From Halochromatium salexigens (GTDB lineage: Bacteria > Pseudomonadota > Gammaproteobacteria > Chromatiales > Chromatiaceae), in the NCBI RefSeq assembly GCF_016653295.1, contig NZ_NHSF01000032.1:1-37854 (forward strand): DNA of 37,854 bases. The letters are read 5' to 3'. Positions 8,655 through 16,691 of the stretch are shown here, in pieces (the first letter of the stretch is position 1; each line of letters opens with the position of its first letter). Under the pieces are notes generated by a model, which saw only the letters and a list, made by a program, of their open reading frames with translations, was not told the DNA's origin and searched no databases. The position numbers and the translations under genes are program-made.

Positions 8655-10577
8655 ATGCACCCCACGACACCCACCATGCCCGCCGCCCCCCTCTGGCCGC
8701 AAGCACTCAGCCGCTATCCCTTTGCCACCGCGCTGCTGCCCGCTTGGCGCGACGCCGCCGCCGAGCTGCCAGATGCCTACAGCGCCGCTCTCGATGCCGC
8801 CCTTATAGCCCTTGACACCGAGCGCCCGTTGGCCGAGCGCTATCAGCAGCTCTGCGCCAGCCGCGCCCGACTCGCCGAGCTGGCTGCTGCCGGGGATACG
8901 CACATCGCCACCGAGTTACTGCGCCTGCGGGTGTTGAGCGCCTTTGGCGAGCCGCGCGCAGCTCGGCAACGCTGTGACCAGCTGCTCGAGCAGCGCGAGC
9001 GGGCAACCCAAGCCACGCCGTCACCAGGCGAGCGCACAGCCCAGCCGCCCAGCGATCACCCGCAGGATCAGGTCGCTGCCCTGCGTGAACGACCCTTTCT
9101 GCCCAGTTGCGCCCCGTTCGATGACTACCCGCCCGAAGCCCATAAAGGCGACGACAGCGGCCCCAATCGTGATGAGCAGGCGACTGACCTCGGGGCCTGG
9201 CTGAACGCTATGCTGCTCGAGACCCACGCCCACTTAAACGCCAAGCGCCGCTACGCGCAGCCCCAATCTGAACTCGCACGCCTAGCTCAACGCCGCAAGC
9301 TGCCCTGCGCTAGCATTGAGGCTGAACGCATGCTGGCGCTGGCGGCACTGCGCCTTGGCAAGAAAGTCACGATTAAGCCAAGCGGGCAATTGGTAGCAGA
9401 AAGCAACAATCCTCGCTTGTGGATTCGACTGGGCGATGCTAGTGAAAGTACCTCATCTGTTAGTGAATTAGATGAAAAACCGATAACACGACTGTATGTT
9501 CCTGAAAAAGATGGCGGGCGAGAAGAATCTGGATTTTTAGGTCTAAAGCCCATCACTCGCGAATTATCAATCTCTGACTATGCCCGCAAAAGAATAGACT
9601 CAATTCCTGTTGCGATTTATATTCCTACCTATAACATGGGCGCATCTGTAGCCAAGACAATACATTCTGCTTTAGCGCAAACGCATAATAACATAACGGT
9701 TTATTGTTTCGACAATGCTTCAGATGATAACACTAAAGAAGAGTGTGCTAAATTTTTAGATCATGGTAATTTTATTTATTATCAACATTCTGAAAACATT
9801 GGTGCCTATGAAAATTTCAAATGCCTTTATAGGGTTTCAGATGAGCCTTGGTACATGTTCTTGGCTGCAGACGATTTGATTTCTGAAGACTACGTTGAGA
9901 AATGCCTGTCCTTTTCTGTAAAAAACCATGCAACAATTGTTGGAGGAAAAGTGCAAAACATGGTAAACAATAAATTATATGGCACTGAGTCAGCATTTTT
10001 TTTGGAATCAGATGACGGTTTTAATCGGCTTTTAGATTTCTTGAAAATAAAAAACTCGAACGCGTTGTTTTACGGTTTGCGCTATAGGATTGGTCTTGCT
10101 TTCGATGATATTACTCCTGGTTCAGATTGGATGGATACTTACTATCATGTGGTATCCGGGAGGGCGGCGGTAATTAAAAGTACAGAGATCAAAAGGGACG
10201 TTACAAAATGGGTAAAAAATTGGGACAATGACCCGTATAAGTCAAAGATGAAGATGCAGGGCCTGGTCGATCTTGGGTATACTCAAGAAATGATAGAAAA
10301 TCATAAAGTATTTATGAGTTTTGAGTTGTTATATAAAATCCAACAGGCAATATTCAAAGCTGGCGTTTACGAGTGGCAGCCCTATATTGTCGCAATATAT
10401 GCGTCATCTCTTCGGCAAAAAAAAGATAACCAAGAGAATGTAAAAAAACTGACCGATTTCTTAAAGAATATTTATTTTGTCGCAAAAAGTAGCAACTACT
10501 TTCATATTCAAAAAATTCAAAGGTTCGTTCGCGATTTCGTTTCCTGGCTTCAGGAAAAAGGCTTTGAGTGTCGGTAA
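8655..10577 (+). CDS. Chimeric protein: uncharacterised helical module + GT2 glycosyltransferase
   Basis: This is a 640-residue protein. Residues about 12-245 form a helical module that also occurs at residues about 1216-1420 of the protein at 22454; shared segments include WPQAL, AAGDxHxATExLRxRVL, RPFLP and GAWL. The rest is a GT-A glycosyltransferase of family GT2: AIYIPTYNMG contains IPTYN at 323-327, FDNASDDNT follows, and AADD at 404-407 is in the place of the metal-binding DxD. Expected activity is transfer of a sugar from a nucleotide sugar; the acceptor is unknown. The first part is about 70% GC while the GT2 part falls to 25-45% GC from about 9440 onward, so a foreign transferase seems to have been joined in frame to a resident module. 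Confidence 0.8.
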   Translation: MHPTTPTMPAAPLWPQALSRYPFATALLPAWRDAAAELPDAYSAALDAALIALDTERPLAERYQQLCASRARLAELAAAGDTHIATELLRLRVLSAFGEPRAARQRCDQLLEQRERATQATPSPGERTAQPPSDHPQDQVAALRERPFLPSCAPFDDYPPEAHKGDDSGPNRDEQATDLGAWLNAMLLETHAHLNAKRRYAQPQSELARLAQRRKLPCASIEAERMLALAALRLGKKVTIKPSGQLVAESNNPRLWIRLGDASESTSSVSELDEKPITRLYVPEKDGGREESGFLGLKPITRELSISDYARKRIDSIPVAIYIPTYNMGASVAKTIHSALAQTHNNITVYCFDNASDDNTKEECAKFLDHGNFIYYQHSENIGAYENFKCLYRVSDEPWYMFLAADDLISEDYVEKCLSFSVKNHATIVGGKVQNMVNNKLYGTESAFFLESDDGFNRLLDFLKIKNSNALFYGLRYRIGLAFDDITPGSDWMDTYYHVVSGRAAVIKSTEIKRDVTKWVKNWDNDPYKSKMKMQGLVDLGYTQEMIENHKVFMSFELLYKIQQAIFKAGVYEWQPYIVAIYASSLRQKKDNQENVKKLTDFLKNIYFVAKSSNYFHIQKIQRFVRDFVSWLQEKGFECR

Positions 10578-10589
10578 CAGTGCATTTTT

Positions 10590-11660
10590 ATGAAAACCTT
10601 TTTAGTTCATATTGGTGCAGGAAAAGCTGGCTCTTCAGCTATCCAATCTTTTTTATCTTGTAATCGTTCGAAGTTAGCATCGTCTGGTTTTCATATTGAC
10701 GTTCCTGGCGATTGTCAAGACGTCTTCAGGGTACTAATAAGCCCGTATGCAGAAATCGCTCATCCAGTTGAAGCCAAAATTTTCGAGCATCCACCTCTTA
10801 GGAGACAGATCTATCATAATCTAGACTCAAGAGACGTGCTAAACCGATGGCGCCAAAATCTGAGTAAATATCGTAATAAAAATATTATAATCAGTAACGA
10901 AGGCTTTTTTCATTCACATCCTGAACGCAATGGGATGGCAATGGATATGCTTCGTTTTATTTACGAGCCGTTCGCTGATACACATAAGCTAAAAATCCTT
11001 ATCTATTTTAGGCGTCAAGATGAAACTCTTCACTCTCTATACCAACAATGGTGCAAAGGTGATTGTTTTCATGTTCCTTTCTCGGAGTTCAAAACAATTT
11101 ATCCGCCTTTTAGAGAAAATCGTGCGGTAGGGCCAACATTGGATTATTCATGCTTGAAAAAGGAGATTATAAAATGGCTTGATGTTTTTGATATAGAGGT
11201 TCTTGTGAGGTCATATGATCAAGTGAAAACTGGTGTTGGGCTCATATCTGATTTCAAAGATGCCGCGAATATTACGGATATTAAACTCAAAGAAGAAACC
11301 AAGAAAGTGAATCAAGGAATCAATGCCTGGGGGGCAAGAATGCTAGCTCTAGGTAGTTCTTTCGATCCTCCAGATCGAGAAGTTTGGGGCGGTATTGTTC
11401 ATAATGACCCTAGAGCTAAGATTCGCGGAAAGAAATTTTCTTTTCTCTCTTCAGAAGAGAGAAAAGAAGTAATGCAATATTATTACGCCTCAAACAAATT
11501 CTTGTTTGGTTTTGATGAAGAGGAGATGTCGTATGTTTTTGGTGAAACCGAAGCTACTGATTTTCTGTCAATAATTAGTGACGCCGAGCTCTGTGGCTAT
11601 CTTGCTATTAAACTTGTTGAGTTAAAAAGAGGCATAGATAGGTCAAGAGGACATCACTGA
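10590..11660 (+). CDS. P-loop sulfotransferase-like protein (AT-rich)
   Basis: This 356-residue protein begins MKTFLVHIGAGKAGSSAIQ; residues 7-16 resemble a PAPS-binding loop. A region around LKILIYFRRQDETLHSLY may be the second PAPS-binding segment. It resembles the protein at 7439 in general design, but sequence identity is low. It follows the GT2 gene by 12 bases and shares that gene's AT-rich composition and codon use, so the two were probably acquired together. A role in sulfating a glycan is inferred from family features only. The 112 bases between this gene and the next hold only a candidate promoter. Confidence 0.65.
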   Translation: MKTFLVHIGAGKAGSSAIQSFLSCNRSKLASSGFHIDVPGDCQDVFRVLISPYAEIAHPVEAKIFEHPPLRRQIYHNLDSRDVLNRWRQNLSKYRNKNIIISNEGFFHSHPERNGMAMDMLRFIYEPFADTHKLKILIYFRRQDETLHSLYQQWCKGDCFHVPFSEFKTIYPPFRENRAVGPTLDYSCLKKEIIKWLDVFDIEVLVRSYDQVKTGVGLISDFKDAANITDIKLKEETKKVNQGINAWGARMLALGSSFDPPDREVWGGIVHNDPRAKIRGKKFSFLSSEERKEVMQYYYASNKFLFGFDEEEMSYVFGETEATDFLSIISDAELCGYLAIKLVELKRGIDRSRGHH

Positions 11661-11683
11661 CGTTTTTCTAAGCATGCTAACGC

Positions 11684-11711
11684 TTGCTCCACCTAGGTTA
11701 GAGTGTAATGA
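11684..11711 (+). promoter_or_regulatory. Weak sigma-70-like promoter candidate for the CDP-sugar operon
   Basis: TTGCTC (11684-11689) and TAATGA (11706-11711) are 16 bases apart, about 60 bases before the cytidylyltransferase start. Both hexamers match the consensus only partly. The support is their position at the only sizeable gap before a long same-strand operon. Confidence 0.25.
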
Positions 11712-11772
11712 CGAAAGCAGTTCGATACGAAAAAGGCAGTGAGATGATAATTTTGAAGTTTCAGGGGGCTCG

Positions 11773-12546
11773 ATGAAGTGTGTCCTTTTGGCCGGAGGTG
11801 TCGGGACTCGGATTTCCGAAGAGACACACCTCAAACCCAAGCCAATGGTTGAGGTGGGCGGCAGACCCATCCTTTGGCATATCATGAAACTCTATTCCGC
11901 TCACGGGGTGAATCACTTCGTGATCTGCTGTGGCTATAAAGGTTACATGATCAAGGAATATTTCGCTAACTATTTCCTGCACATGTCAGACGTCACCTTT
12001 GATATGATGACCAATGCCATGGAAGTGCATCATAAACATGCCGAGCCTTGGCGTGTCACGCTCGTCGATACCGGTGAAGACACGCTCACTGGTGGACGTT
12101 TACGGCGAGCACGCGAGTACATTGATCAGGATGAGGCCTTCTGCTTCACCTACGGCGATGGCCTTAGCGATGTCGATATTGCCGCACTGATCCGTTTCCA
12201 CAGATCCCATGGGAAGCTCGCAACCGTGACAGCCGTCCAGCCGCCAGGTCGATACGGTGCACTGCAATGCAACGGTCGACAGGTGACTGGCTTCAGCGAA
12301 AAGCCCCGAGGTGATGGGGGGCTGATCAACGGTGGATTCTTCGTGCTTTCGCCGCGCTGTCTCGATCTGATCGATGGAGATCAGGCCTCCTGGGAGAGTC
12401 GGCCACTCGAAGCGCTCGCCAGCGATGGCCAACTCATGGCCTTTGAGCATCACGGATTCTGGCAGCCGATGGACACCTTGCGAGACAAGAACCATCTTGA
12501 GTCATTGTGGGAGCAGGGGAGAGCGCCATGGAGGATCTGGGAGTAG
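11773..12546 (+). CDS. rfbF: Glucose-1-phosphate cytidylyltransferase
   Basis: This 257-residue sugar nucleotidyltransferase should make CDP-glucose from CTP and glucose-1-phosphate, the first step of CDP-deoxysugar synthesis. The N-terminus MKCVLLAGGVGTRISEET contains the nucleotide-binding GGxGTR loop, followed by KPKPMVEVGGRPILWHIM. The signature regions TYGDGLSDVD and NGGFFVL are present, and the length is that of RfbF/DdhA. AGGGGG lies 8 bases before the ATG. It begins a same-strand run of genes and overlaps the next by 19 bases. RfbF rather than an RmlA-type thymidylyltransferase is supported by the adjacent CDP-glucose dehydratase. Confidence 0.93.
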   Translation: MKCVLLAGGVGTRISEETHLKPKPMVEVGGRPILWHIMKLYSAHGVNHFVICCGYKGYMIKEYFANYFLHMSDVTFDMMTNAMEVHHKHAEPWRVTLVDTGEDTLTGGRLRRAREYIDQDEAFCFTYGDGLSDVDIAALIRFHRSHGKLATVTAVQPPGRYGALQCNGRQVTGFSEKPRGDGGLINGGFFVLSPRCLDLIDGDQASWESRPLEALASDGQLMAFEHHGFWQPMDTLRDKNHLESLWEQGRAPWRIWE

Positions 12547-13607
12547 CCTTCTGGTCCGGCAAACGGGTCTTGCTCAGCGGCCATACCGGATTCAAAGGCG
12601 GTTGGCTTGCGCTCTGGCTGCATCAGCTGGGCGCGCGGGTGACTGGCATCGGGCTCGCGCCAACGACGGAACCAAACCTCTATCAATTCGCCGGGATCGC
12701 GGACTTCTGCGAAAGCCATCTCCAGGACATCCGAGATGCCGAGGCCTTGGCTGATGTAGTGCGTCTTGCCGACCCGCAGATCGTCTTCCATCTCGCCGCG
12801 CAGCCGCTAGTGCGTGCGAGCTACCGTGATCCCCTCGGCACCTTCGCGACTAATGTTCAAGGGACCGTCAATCTGCTTGATGCGCTGCGCAGTCTTCAAA
12901 GCCTGCGTGTCGTCGTGGCCATCACAACTGATAAAGTCTATCAAAACAACGAACAGCCCTTTCCGTACCGCGAGACGGACCCACTCGGTGGGCATGATCC
13001 GTACAGCGCAAGCAAGGCGGCGGCGGAGCTGGTGATCGCCAGTTACCGTGCGGCATTCCTCAGCGAGCAGGGCGTTGCCATCGCCACGGCCCGCGCGGGC
13101 AACGTCATCGGTGGGGGTGACTGGTCAGAAGACCGCCTGATCCCCGACGCCGTGCGCGCTTGGAGCAGTGAGACCCCGTTGCAGGTTCGCCGCCCAGAGG
13201 CCACCCGCCCCTGGCAACATGTCCTCGAGCCCCTGAACGGTTACCTCCGGCTCGCCGAACAACTCTGGCACCAACCTGCACTCGCCGGCGCCTACAACTT
13301 CGGGCCAGAGACGCATGAAGCAGCCAGCGTCCGCCAGGTCATCAGCCAAGCCCGTGACCTGTTCCAGCGCGGGGAGATCCACTGGGAAGACGGCACCCAA
13401 GGACCGCATGAAGCCGGTTGGCTGGCGTTGGAGATCGCCAAGGCGCGGCAGTGCCTTGGCGTGCATCCCCGCTGGACGCTCCAAGAGAGTCTTCAGCGCA
13501 CCATGAGCTGGTATCGCCGGCAAGCCAATGGCGAATCAGCAGCCGAGCTGTGTGCGCAGGATATCGCTGCTTTTCAGGTGGCGGCATCCAGCCGCTGCAA
13601 CGCATAA
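12528..13607 (+). CDS. rfbG: CDP-glucose 4,6-dehydratase
   Basis: This 359-residue short-chain dehydrogenase/reductase should convert CDP-glucose to CDP-4-keto-6-deoxyglucose using bound NAD. The Rossmann glycine motif is GHTGFKG (residues 18-24), the active-site region has TTDKVY, and the catalytic pair is Y159xxxK163 within PYSASK. The chosen ATG at 12528 follows GGGGAG and overlaps the end of the cytidylyltransferase; an earlier in-frame ATG lacks that signal. The overlap suggests translational coupling. The 4-keto product is the natural substrate for the epimerase, C-methyltransferase and aminotransferase encoded downstream. Confidence 0.93.
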   Translation: MEDLGVAFWSGKRVLLSGHTGFKGGWLALWLHQLGARVTGIGLAPTTEPNLYQFAGIADFCESHLQDIRDAEALADVVRLADPQIVFHLAAQPLVRASYRDPLGTFATNVQGTVNLLDALRSLQSLRVVVAITTDKVYQNNEQPFPYRETDPLGGHDPYSASKAAAELVIASYRAAFLSEQGVAIATARAGNVIGGGDWSEDRLIPDAVRAWSSETPLQVRRPEATRPWQHVLEPLNGYLRLAEQLWHQPALAGAYNFGPETHEAASVRQVISQARDLFQRGEIHWEDGTQGPHEAGWLALEIAKARQCLGVHPRWTLQESLQRTMSWYRRQANGESAAELCAQDIAAFQVAASSRCNA

Positions 13608-13624
13608 CGGATTGCTGTTCCACT

Positions 13625-14209
13625 ATGTCGCGTTTCAGCATCCACCCAACAGCGATTCAGGGGCTGAGCCTCATCCAACGCCACCCCATCGGCGATGAGC
13701 GCGGCTACCTCGAGCGCCTGTTCTGCACCCAAGAGCTGCAAGCCATCATCGGCCAGCGGATGATCATGCAGATCAACCACACCCTCACCGCCAAGGCCGG
13801 CACCGTCCGCGGCCTGCACTTTCAGCACCCGCCGCACGCCGAGATGAAACTGGTCAGCTGCCTGCGCGGCGAGGTCTTTGACGTTGCCATCGACCTACGC
13901 CAAGACTCGCCAACCTTCCTACAGTGGCACGCCGAGCGCCTCAGCGCCGACAACCACCGCACCCTGGCCATCCCCGAAGGCTTCGCCCACGGTTTTCAGA
14001 CACTCACGGCCGACTGCGAACTGCTCTACCTGCACACCGCCGCCTACCAGCCGGATGCTGAAGACGGCCTGAATGCCCTGGACCCGGCGCTGGCCATCCC
14101 TTGGCCGCTGCCAGTCAGCGAACGATCCGCCCGCGATGTCGCGTTGCCGATGTTGTCCAATCTTGCGCTCGGTGCCACTCGGAAAACCGACGACAAGCCA
14201 GCAAATTGA
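13625..14209 (+). CDS. rfbC: dTDP-4-dehydrorhamnose 3,5-epimerase family protein (RmlC/RfbC-like)
   Basis: This 194-residue cupin-type epimerase has the catalytic histidine in VRGLHFQ (H65) and the conserved GFAHGF segment. The classic enzyme epimerises dTDP-4-keto-6-deoxyglucose; here the neighbours make the CDP-linked 4-keto sugar, so that is the likely substrate, with epimerisation at C3, C5 or both. It starts 17 bases after the dehydratase. Enzymes of this family often work beside sugar 3-C-methyltransferases such as the one at 14979. Family assignment is firm, but nucleotide specificity is inferred. Confidence 0.88.
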   Translation: MSRFSIHPTAIQGLSLIQRHPIGDERGYLERLFCTQELQAIIGQRMIMQINHTLTAKAGTVRGLHFQHPPHAEMKLVSCLRGEVFDVAIDLRQDSPTFLQWHAERLSADNHRTLAIPEGFAHGFQTLTADCELLYLHTAAYQPDAEDGLNALDPALAIPWPLPVSERSARDVALPMLSNLALGATRKTDDKPAN

Positions 14210-14236
14210 TTGATCCAAAGCAGGGGCTAGGTGCTG

Positions 14237-14494
14237 ATGACACCAAACACAATAGAAATCACTTGTCCGCCGGAACTGATGCTGAGTTTGCACATGAACT
14301 CAAGAGAGCTGTCCCAGCGCGTCCAGCGTGATGCCGCCATCGCGTTATTTCGTGAAGGGCGTCTGTCTTCCGGCATGGCTGCCCAGTGGCTCGGTATCCC
14401 GCGCGCTCACTTCCTCATGATGGCGATGGCGGCTGGCGCAGAACTGCTGGAAGACACTGACGAAGACTTTCAGCGTGAAACGGCATTGTTGTAA
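14237..14494 (+). CDS. UPF0175-family antitoxin-like protein
   Basis: This 85-residue protein has the UPF0175 pattern of a short helical region with REGRLSSGMAAQWLGIPRAH, which resembles a helix-turn-helix. In known families UPF0175 proteins are encoded directly before DUF3368 PIN-like proteins and are considered antitoxins. Here the stop overlaps the start of the DUF3368 gene (TAATG). CAGGGG lies 10 bases before the ATG at 14237; a GTG at 14231 is possible but poorly spaced. It sits inside a sugar operon, which is unusual. Confidence 0.82.
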   Translation: MTPNTIEITCPPELMLSLHMNSRELSQRVQRDAAIALFREGRLSSGMAAQWLGIPRAHFLMMAMAAGAELLEDTDEDFQRETALL

Positions 14495-14982
14495 TGGTGT
14501 TCTGCAACACAACTCCGTTCATTGCGCTCGCCTCCATCGGACGGCTTGAACTCTTGTCGCAGGTGGTTGGCGACATTTCTGTGGCGGAGGCGGTGGCTGA
14601 GGAATGCGCTGAGGGTGGGCCGATCTCGGTACCGCCCTTGCGCGACTTATCGTGGGTGACAGTACATCCTGACCTTCCACCCAGGGAATGGACAGCCGTT
14701 TTGGATTTGGATCGGGGCGAGCAGCAAACCTTGCTGCTTGCACGGCATTATGCGAGTGAGCTTGTGATCATCGACGAGCGTCGGGCACGAACCATTGGTG
14801 AATACCTAGGGCTGCGTATTACAGGTACGCTCGGGATCCTCGCGAAAGCAAAGACCGACGGCTTACTTCCCTCGTTTCGGGAGGCGGCAGCGGCGATGCA
14901 AGCCCAGGGCGTGTATTACAGCCAAGGCCTGATCGATCGCCTGGCAGAACGGCTCGGCGAAAACAACAGGAAGCATCCATGA
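14494..14982 (+). CDS. DUF3368 PIN-like toxin
   Basis: This 162-residue protein fits DUF3368, a PIN-related family expected to be a metal-dependent RNase toxin. N-terminal VFCNTTPFIALASIG fits the first PIN strand, though the usual first Asp is replaced by Asn/Thr. DLDRGEQQ and VIIDERRAR supply other acidic positions. The start overlaps the stop of the UPF0175 gene, and its own stop overlaps the start of the methyltransferase gene (ATGA), so the pair is translated with the sugar operon. Whether it is active, given the altered first acidic residue, cannot be judged from sequence. Confidence 0.8.
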   Translation: MVFCNTTPFIALASIGRLELLSQVVGDISVAEAVAEECAEGGPISVPPLRDLSWVTVHPDLPPREWTAVLDLDRGEQQTLLLARHYASELVIIDERRARTIGEYLGLRITGTLGILAKAKTDGLLPSFREAAAAMQAQGVYYSQGLIDRLAERLGENNRKHP

Positions 14983-16202
14983 ACTGCCGCCACTGCCAAA
15001 CCCCGCTGCGCCACGTCTTCCTCGACCTCGGCTACGCACCCCCGTCCAACGCCTATCTCAGCGCCGACGACCTCAAGCGCCCGGAAACCAGCTATCCGCT
15101 CAAGCTCTACGTCTGCGATCACTGCTGGCTGGTCCAAACCCAAGATTTCGTTGCCGCCGACGCGCTTTTCACCAGCGACTACGCCTACTTCTCCTCCACC
15201 TCCACCGGCTGGCTCCAGCACGCCGCCGGCTACAGCGCCATGATCAGCCAGCGCCTCGGCCTCAACGCCGACAGCCTGGTCATCGAAGTCGCTGCCAACG
15301 ACGGCTACCTGCTGCGCAATTTCGTCCAAGCCGGCATCCCCTGTCTCGGCATCGAACCCACCGACGCCACCGCAGCCGCTGCCGAAGCCAAGGGCATCCC
15401 CATCCTGCGTCAGTTCTTCGGTACCGCCCTCGGCCAGGAGCTTGCCGCCCAAGGCCGCCAAGCCGACCTCATTATCGGCAACAACGTCTACGCCCACGTA
15501 CCAGACATCAACGACTTCACCGCCGGCCTCAAGGCCGCGCTCAAGCCCAACGGCACCGTCACCCTCGAGTTCCCACACCTGCTGCAGCTGATCGCCCACA
15601 ACCAGTTCGACACCGTCTACCACGAGCACTTCTCCTACCTCTCACTGCACGCGGTCCAGCGCATCCTCCAAGCCCAGGCGCTGCGCCTCTGGGATGTCGA
15701 GCAACTGCCCACCCACGGCGGCAGCCTGCGCCTCTATGCCATCCACGCCGACGACCCGCGCCCCACCACGGCAGCGGTCGCCGAGCTGCTCGCCACCGAA
15801 CAGACCCAAGGCCTGCGGGATCTCGCCACCTATCAGGCCTTCCAACCGCGCGCCAACCGCGTCAAGAACGACCTGCTCGCGCACCTGATCGAACAACAAC
15901 GCGCTGGCCGCCGCATCGCCGCCTACGGCGCCGCCGCCAAGGGCAACACCCTGCTCAACTACGCCGGCATCAAGCCCGACCTGCTACCCTATGTTTGTGA
16001 TGCTGCACCGGCCAAGCAGGGCAAATACCTGCCCGGCAGCCACATCCCGATCCGCCCGCCCGCAGCGCTGCGCGATGAGCTACCGGACGAGGTGCTGATC
16101 CTGCCCTGGAACATTGCTGAGGAGGTCAAGGCGCAGTTGGCTGATTTCGCCGAGCAGGGCACCCGATTTGTCACTGCGGTGCCTGGGCTTCGCATCCACT
16201 AG
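14979..16202 (+). CDS. Class I SAM-dependent sugar C-methyltransferase with zinc-binding N-terminus
   Basis: This 407-residue protein belongs to the three-domain family of nucleotide-sugar C-methyltransferases (TylC3/NovU type). The N-terminal zinc site is C3xxC6 with C46xxC49. The SAM-binding motif is EVAANDGYLL at 103-112, and the C-terminal domain carries AAYGAAAKGNTLLNY. In known members C3 of a 4-keto-6-deoxyhexose is methylated, matching the upstream dehydratase and epimerase. The ATG overlaps the DUF3368 stop. The 3' 696 bases are duplicated at 37011-37706 with moderate divergence. Strongly GC-rich, like rfbC. Confidence 0.87.
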   Translation: MNCRHCQTPLRHVFLDLGYAPPSNAYLSADDLKRPETSYPLKLYVCDHCWLVQTQDFVAADALFTSDYAYFSSTSTGWLQHAAGYSAMISQRLGLNADSLVIEVAANDGYLLRNFVQAGIPCLGIEPTDATAAAAEAKGIPILRQFFGTALGQELAAQGRQADLIIGNNVYAHVPDINDFTAGLKAALKPNGTVTLEFPHLLQLIAHNQFDTVYHEHFSYLSLHAVQRILQAQALRLWDVEQLPTHGGSLRLYAIHADDPRPTTAAVAELLATEQTQGLRDLATYQAFQPRANRVKNDLLAHLIEQQRAGRRIAAYGAAAKGNTLLNYAGIKPDLLPYVCDAAPAKQGKYLPGSHIPIRPPAALRDELPDEVLILPWNIAEEVKAQLADFAEQGTRFVTAVPGLRIH

Positions 16203-16350
16203 CAAGGTGACAGGTGATTGAAACCTCAATGTCAGCACTGCCCGTCACGGATTATTTTTGCGACGATGTGCTGGTCAAGCGGCCTTACATCCAGCGCGAA
16301 TGGTGCGAAGCGGCTGTCCGCAACCCCATCCGCCGCGAAGTGCAGGCGGA
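15507..16350 (+). repeat. Left copy of an 844-bp direct repeat
   Basis: It aligns without gaps with 37011-37854, at an offset of 21504 bases. It covers the C-terminal half of the methyltransferase gene and the start of the next gene. Identity is roughly 90% in the methyltransferase part but only one base differs between 16196 and 16350. The right copy runs off the window, so the true repeat is longer. Confidence 0.93.
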
Positions 16351-16471
16351 CGATGGACGTATTCGGCACTGGATTTGGGTCGATGCGTTACAGCGTTACC
16401 TGCGGGTGGTGACCCTGGCGGATGGTCAGACGATCCACAACGCTTTTCCAGATCGGAGATTTCGGCCATGA
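16214..16471 (+). CDS. DUF4258-like small protein (toxin-like partner of DUF2283)
   Basis: This 85-residue protein has a C-terminal half reading IRHWIWV...YLRVVTL with HNAFPDRRF. That pattern is seen in small DUF4258-like proteins encoded before DUF2283 genes, pairs often regarded as toxin-antitoxin-like. I chose the GTG at 16214 because AAGGTG lies 4-5 bases upstream; the in-frame ATG at 16229 has no suitable signal. Its stop overlaps the next start (ATGA). A second copy begins at 37718. The mode of action is not known. Confidence 0.72.
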   Translation: MIETSMSALPVTDYFCDDVLVKRPYIQREWCEAAVRNPIRREVQADDGRIRHWIWVDALQRYLRVVTLADGQTIHNAFPDRRFRP

Positions 16472-16683
16472 AGCTCAACTATGACGCAGCGACGGATTCA
16501 CTCTACATTCATCTGAGCGAGCGGGCCTCTGTCGATTCCGACGAGATCGCCAATGGCGTGGTGTTGGATTACGACGCCGAGGGTGCCCTCGTCGGCATCG
16601 ATATTCAACACGCCAGCCGCCAGGCCGACCTGGCCAAGCTCTCGGTCAACCGACTGCCGCTGATGCAGCTTGAGGCAGCATGA
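16468..16683 (+). CDS. DUF2283 family protein
   Basis: This 71-residue protein starts MKLNYDAATDSLYIHL and continues DEIANGVVLDYDAEGALVGI, the standard DUF2283 pattern. The start overlaps the upstream stop, and GGAG lies 9 bases before the ATG. DUF2283 genes commonly pair with DUF4258-like genes, and an antitoxin role has been suggested, though this is not established here. It ends 8 bases before the aminotransferase. Confidence 0.85.
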   Translation: MKLNYDAATDSLYIHLSERASVDSDEIANGVVLDYDAEGALVGIDIQHASRQADLAKLSVNRLPLMQLEAA

Positions 16684-16691
16684 GGCGCTGA

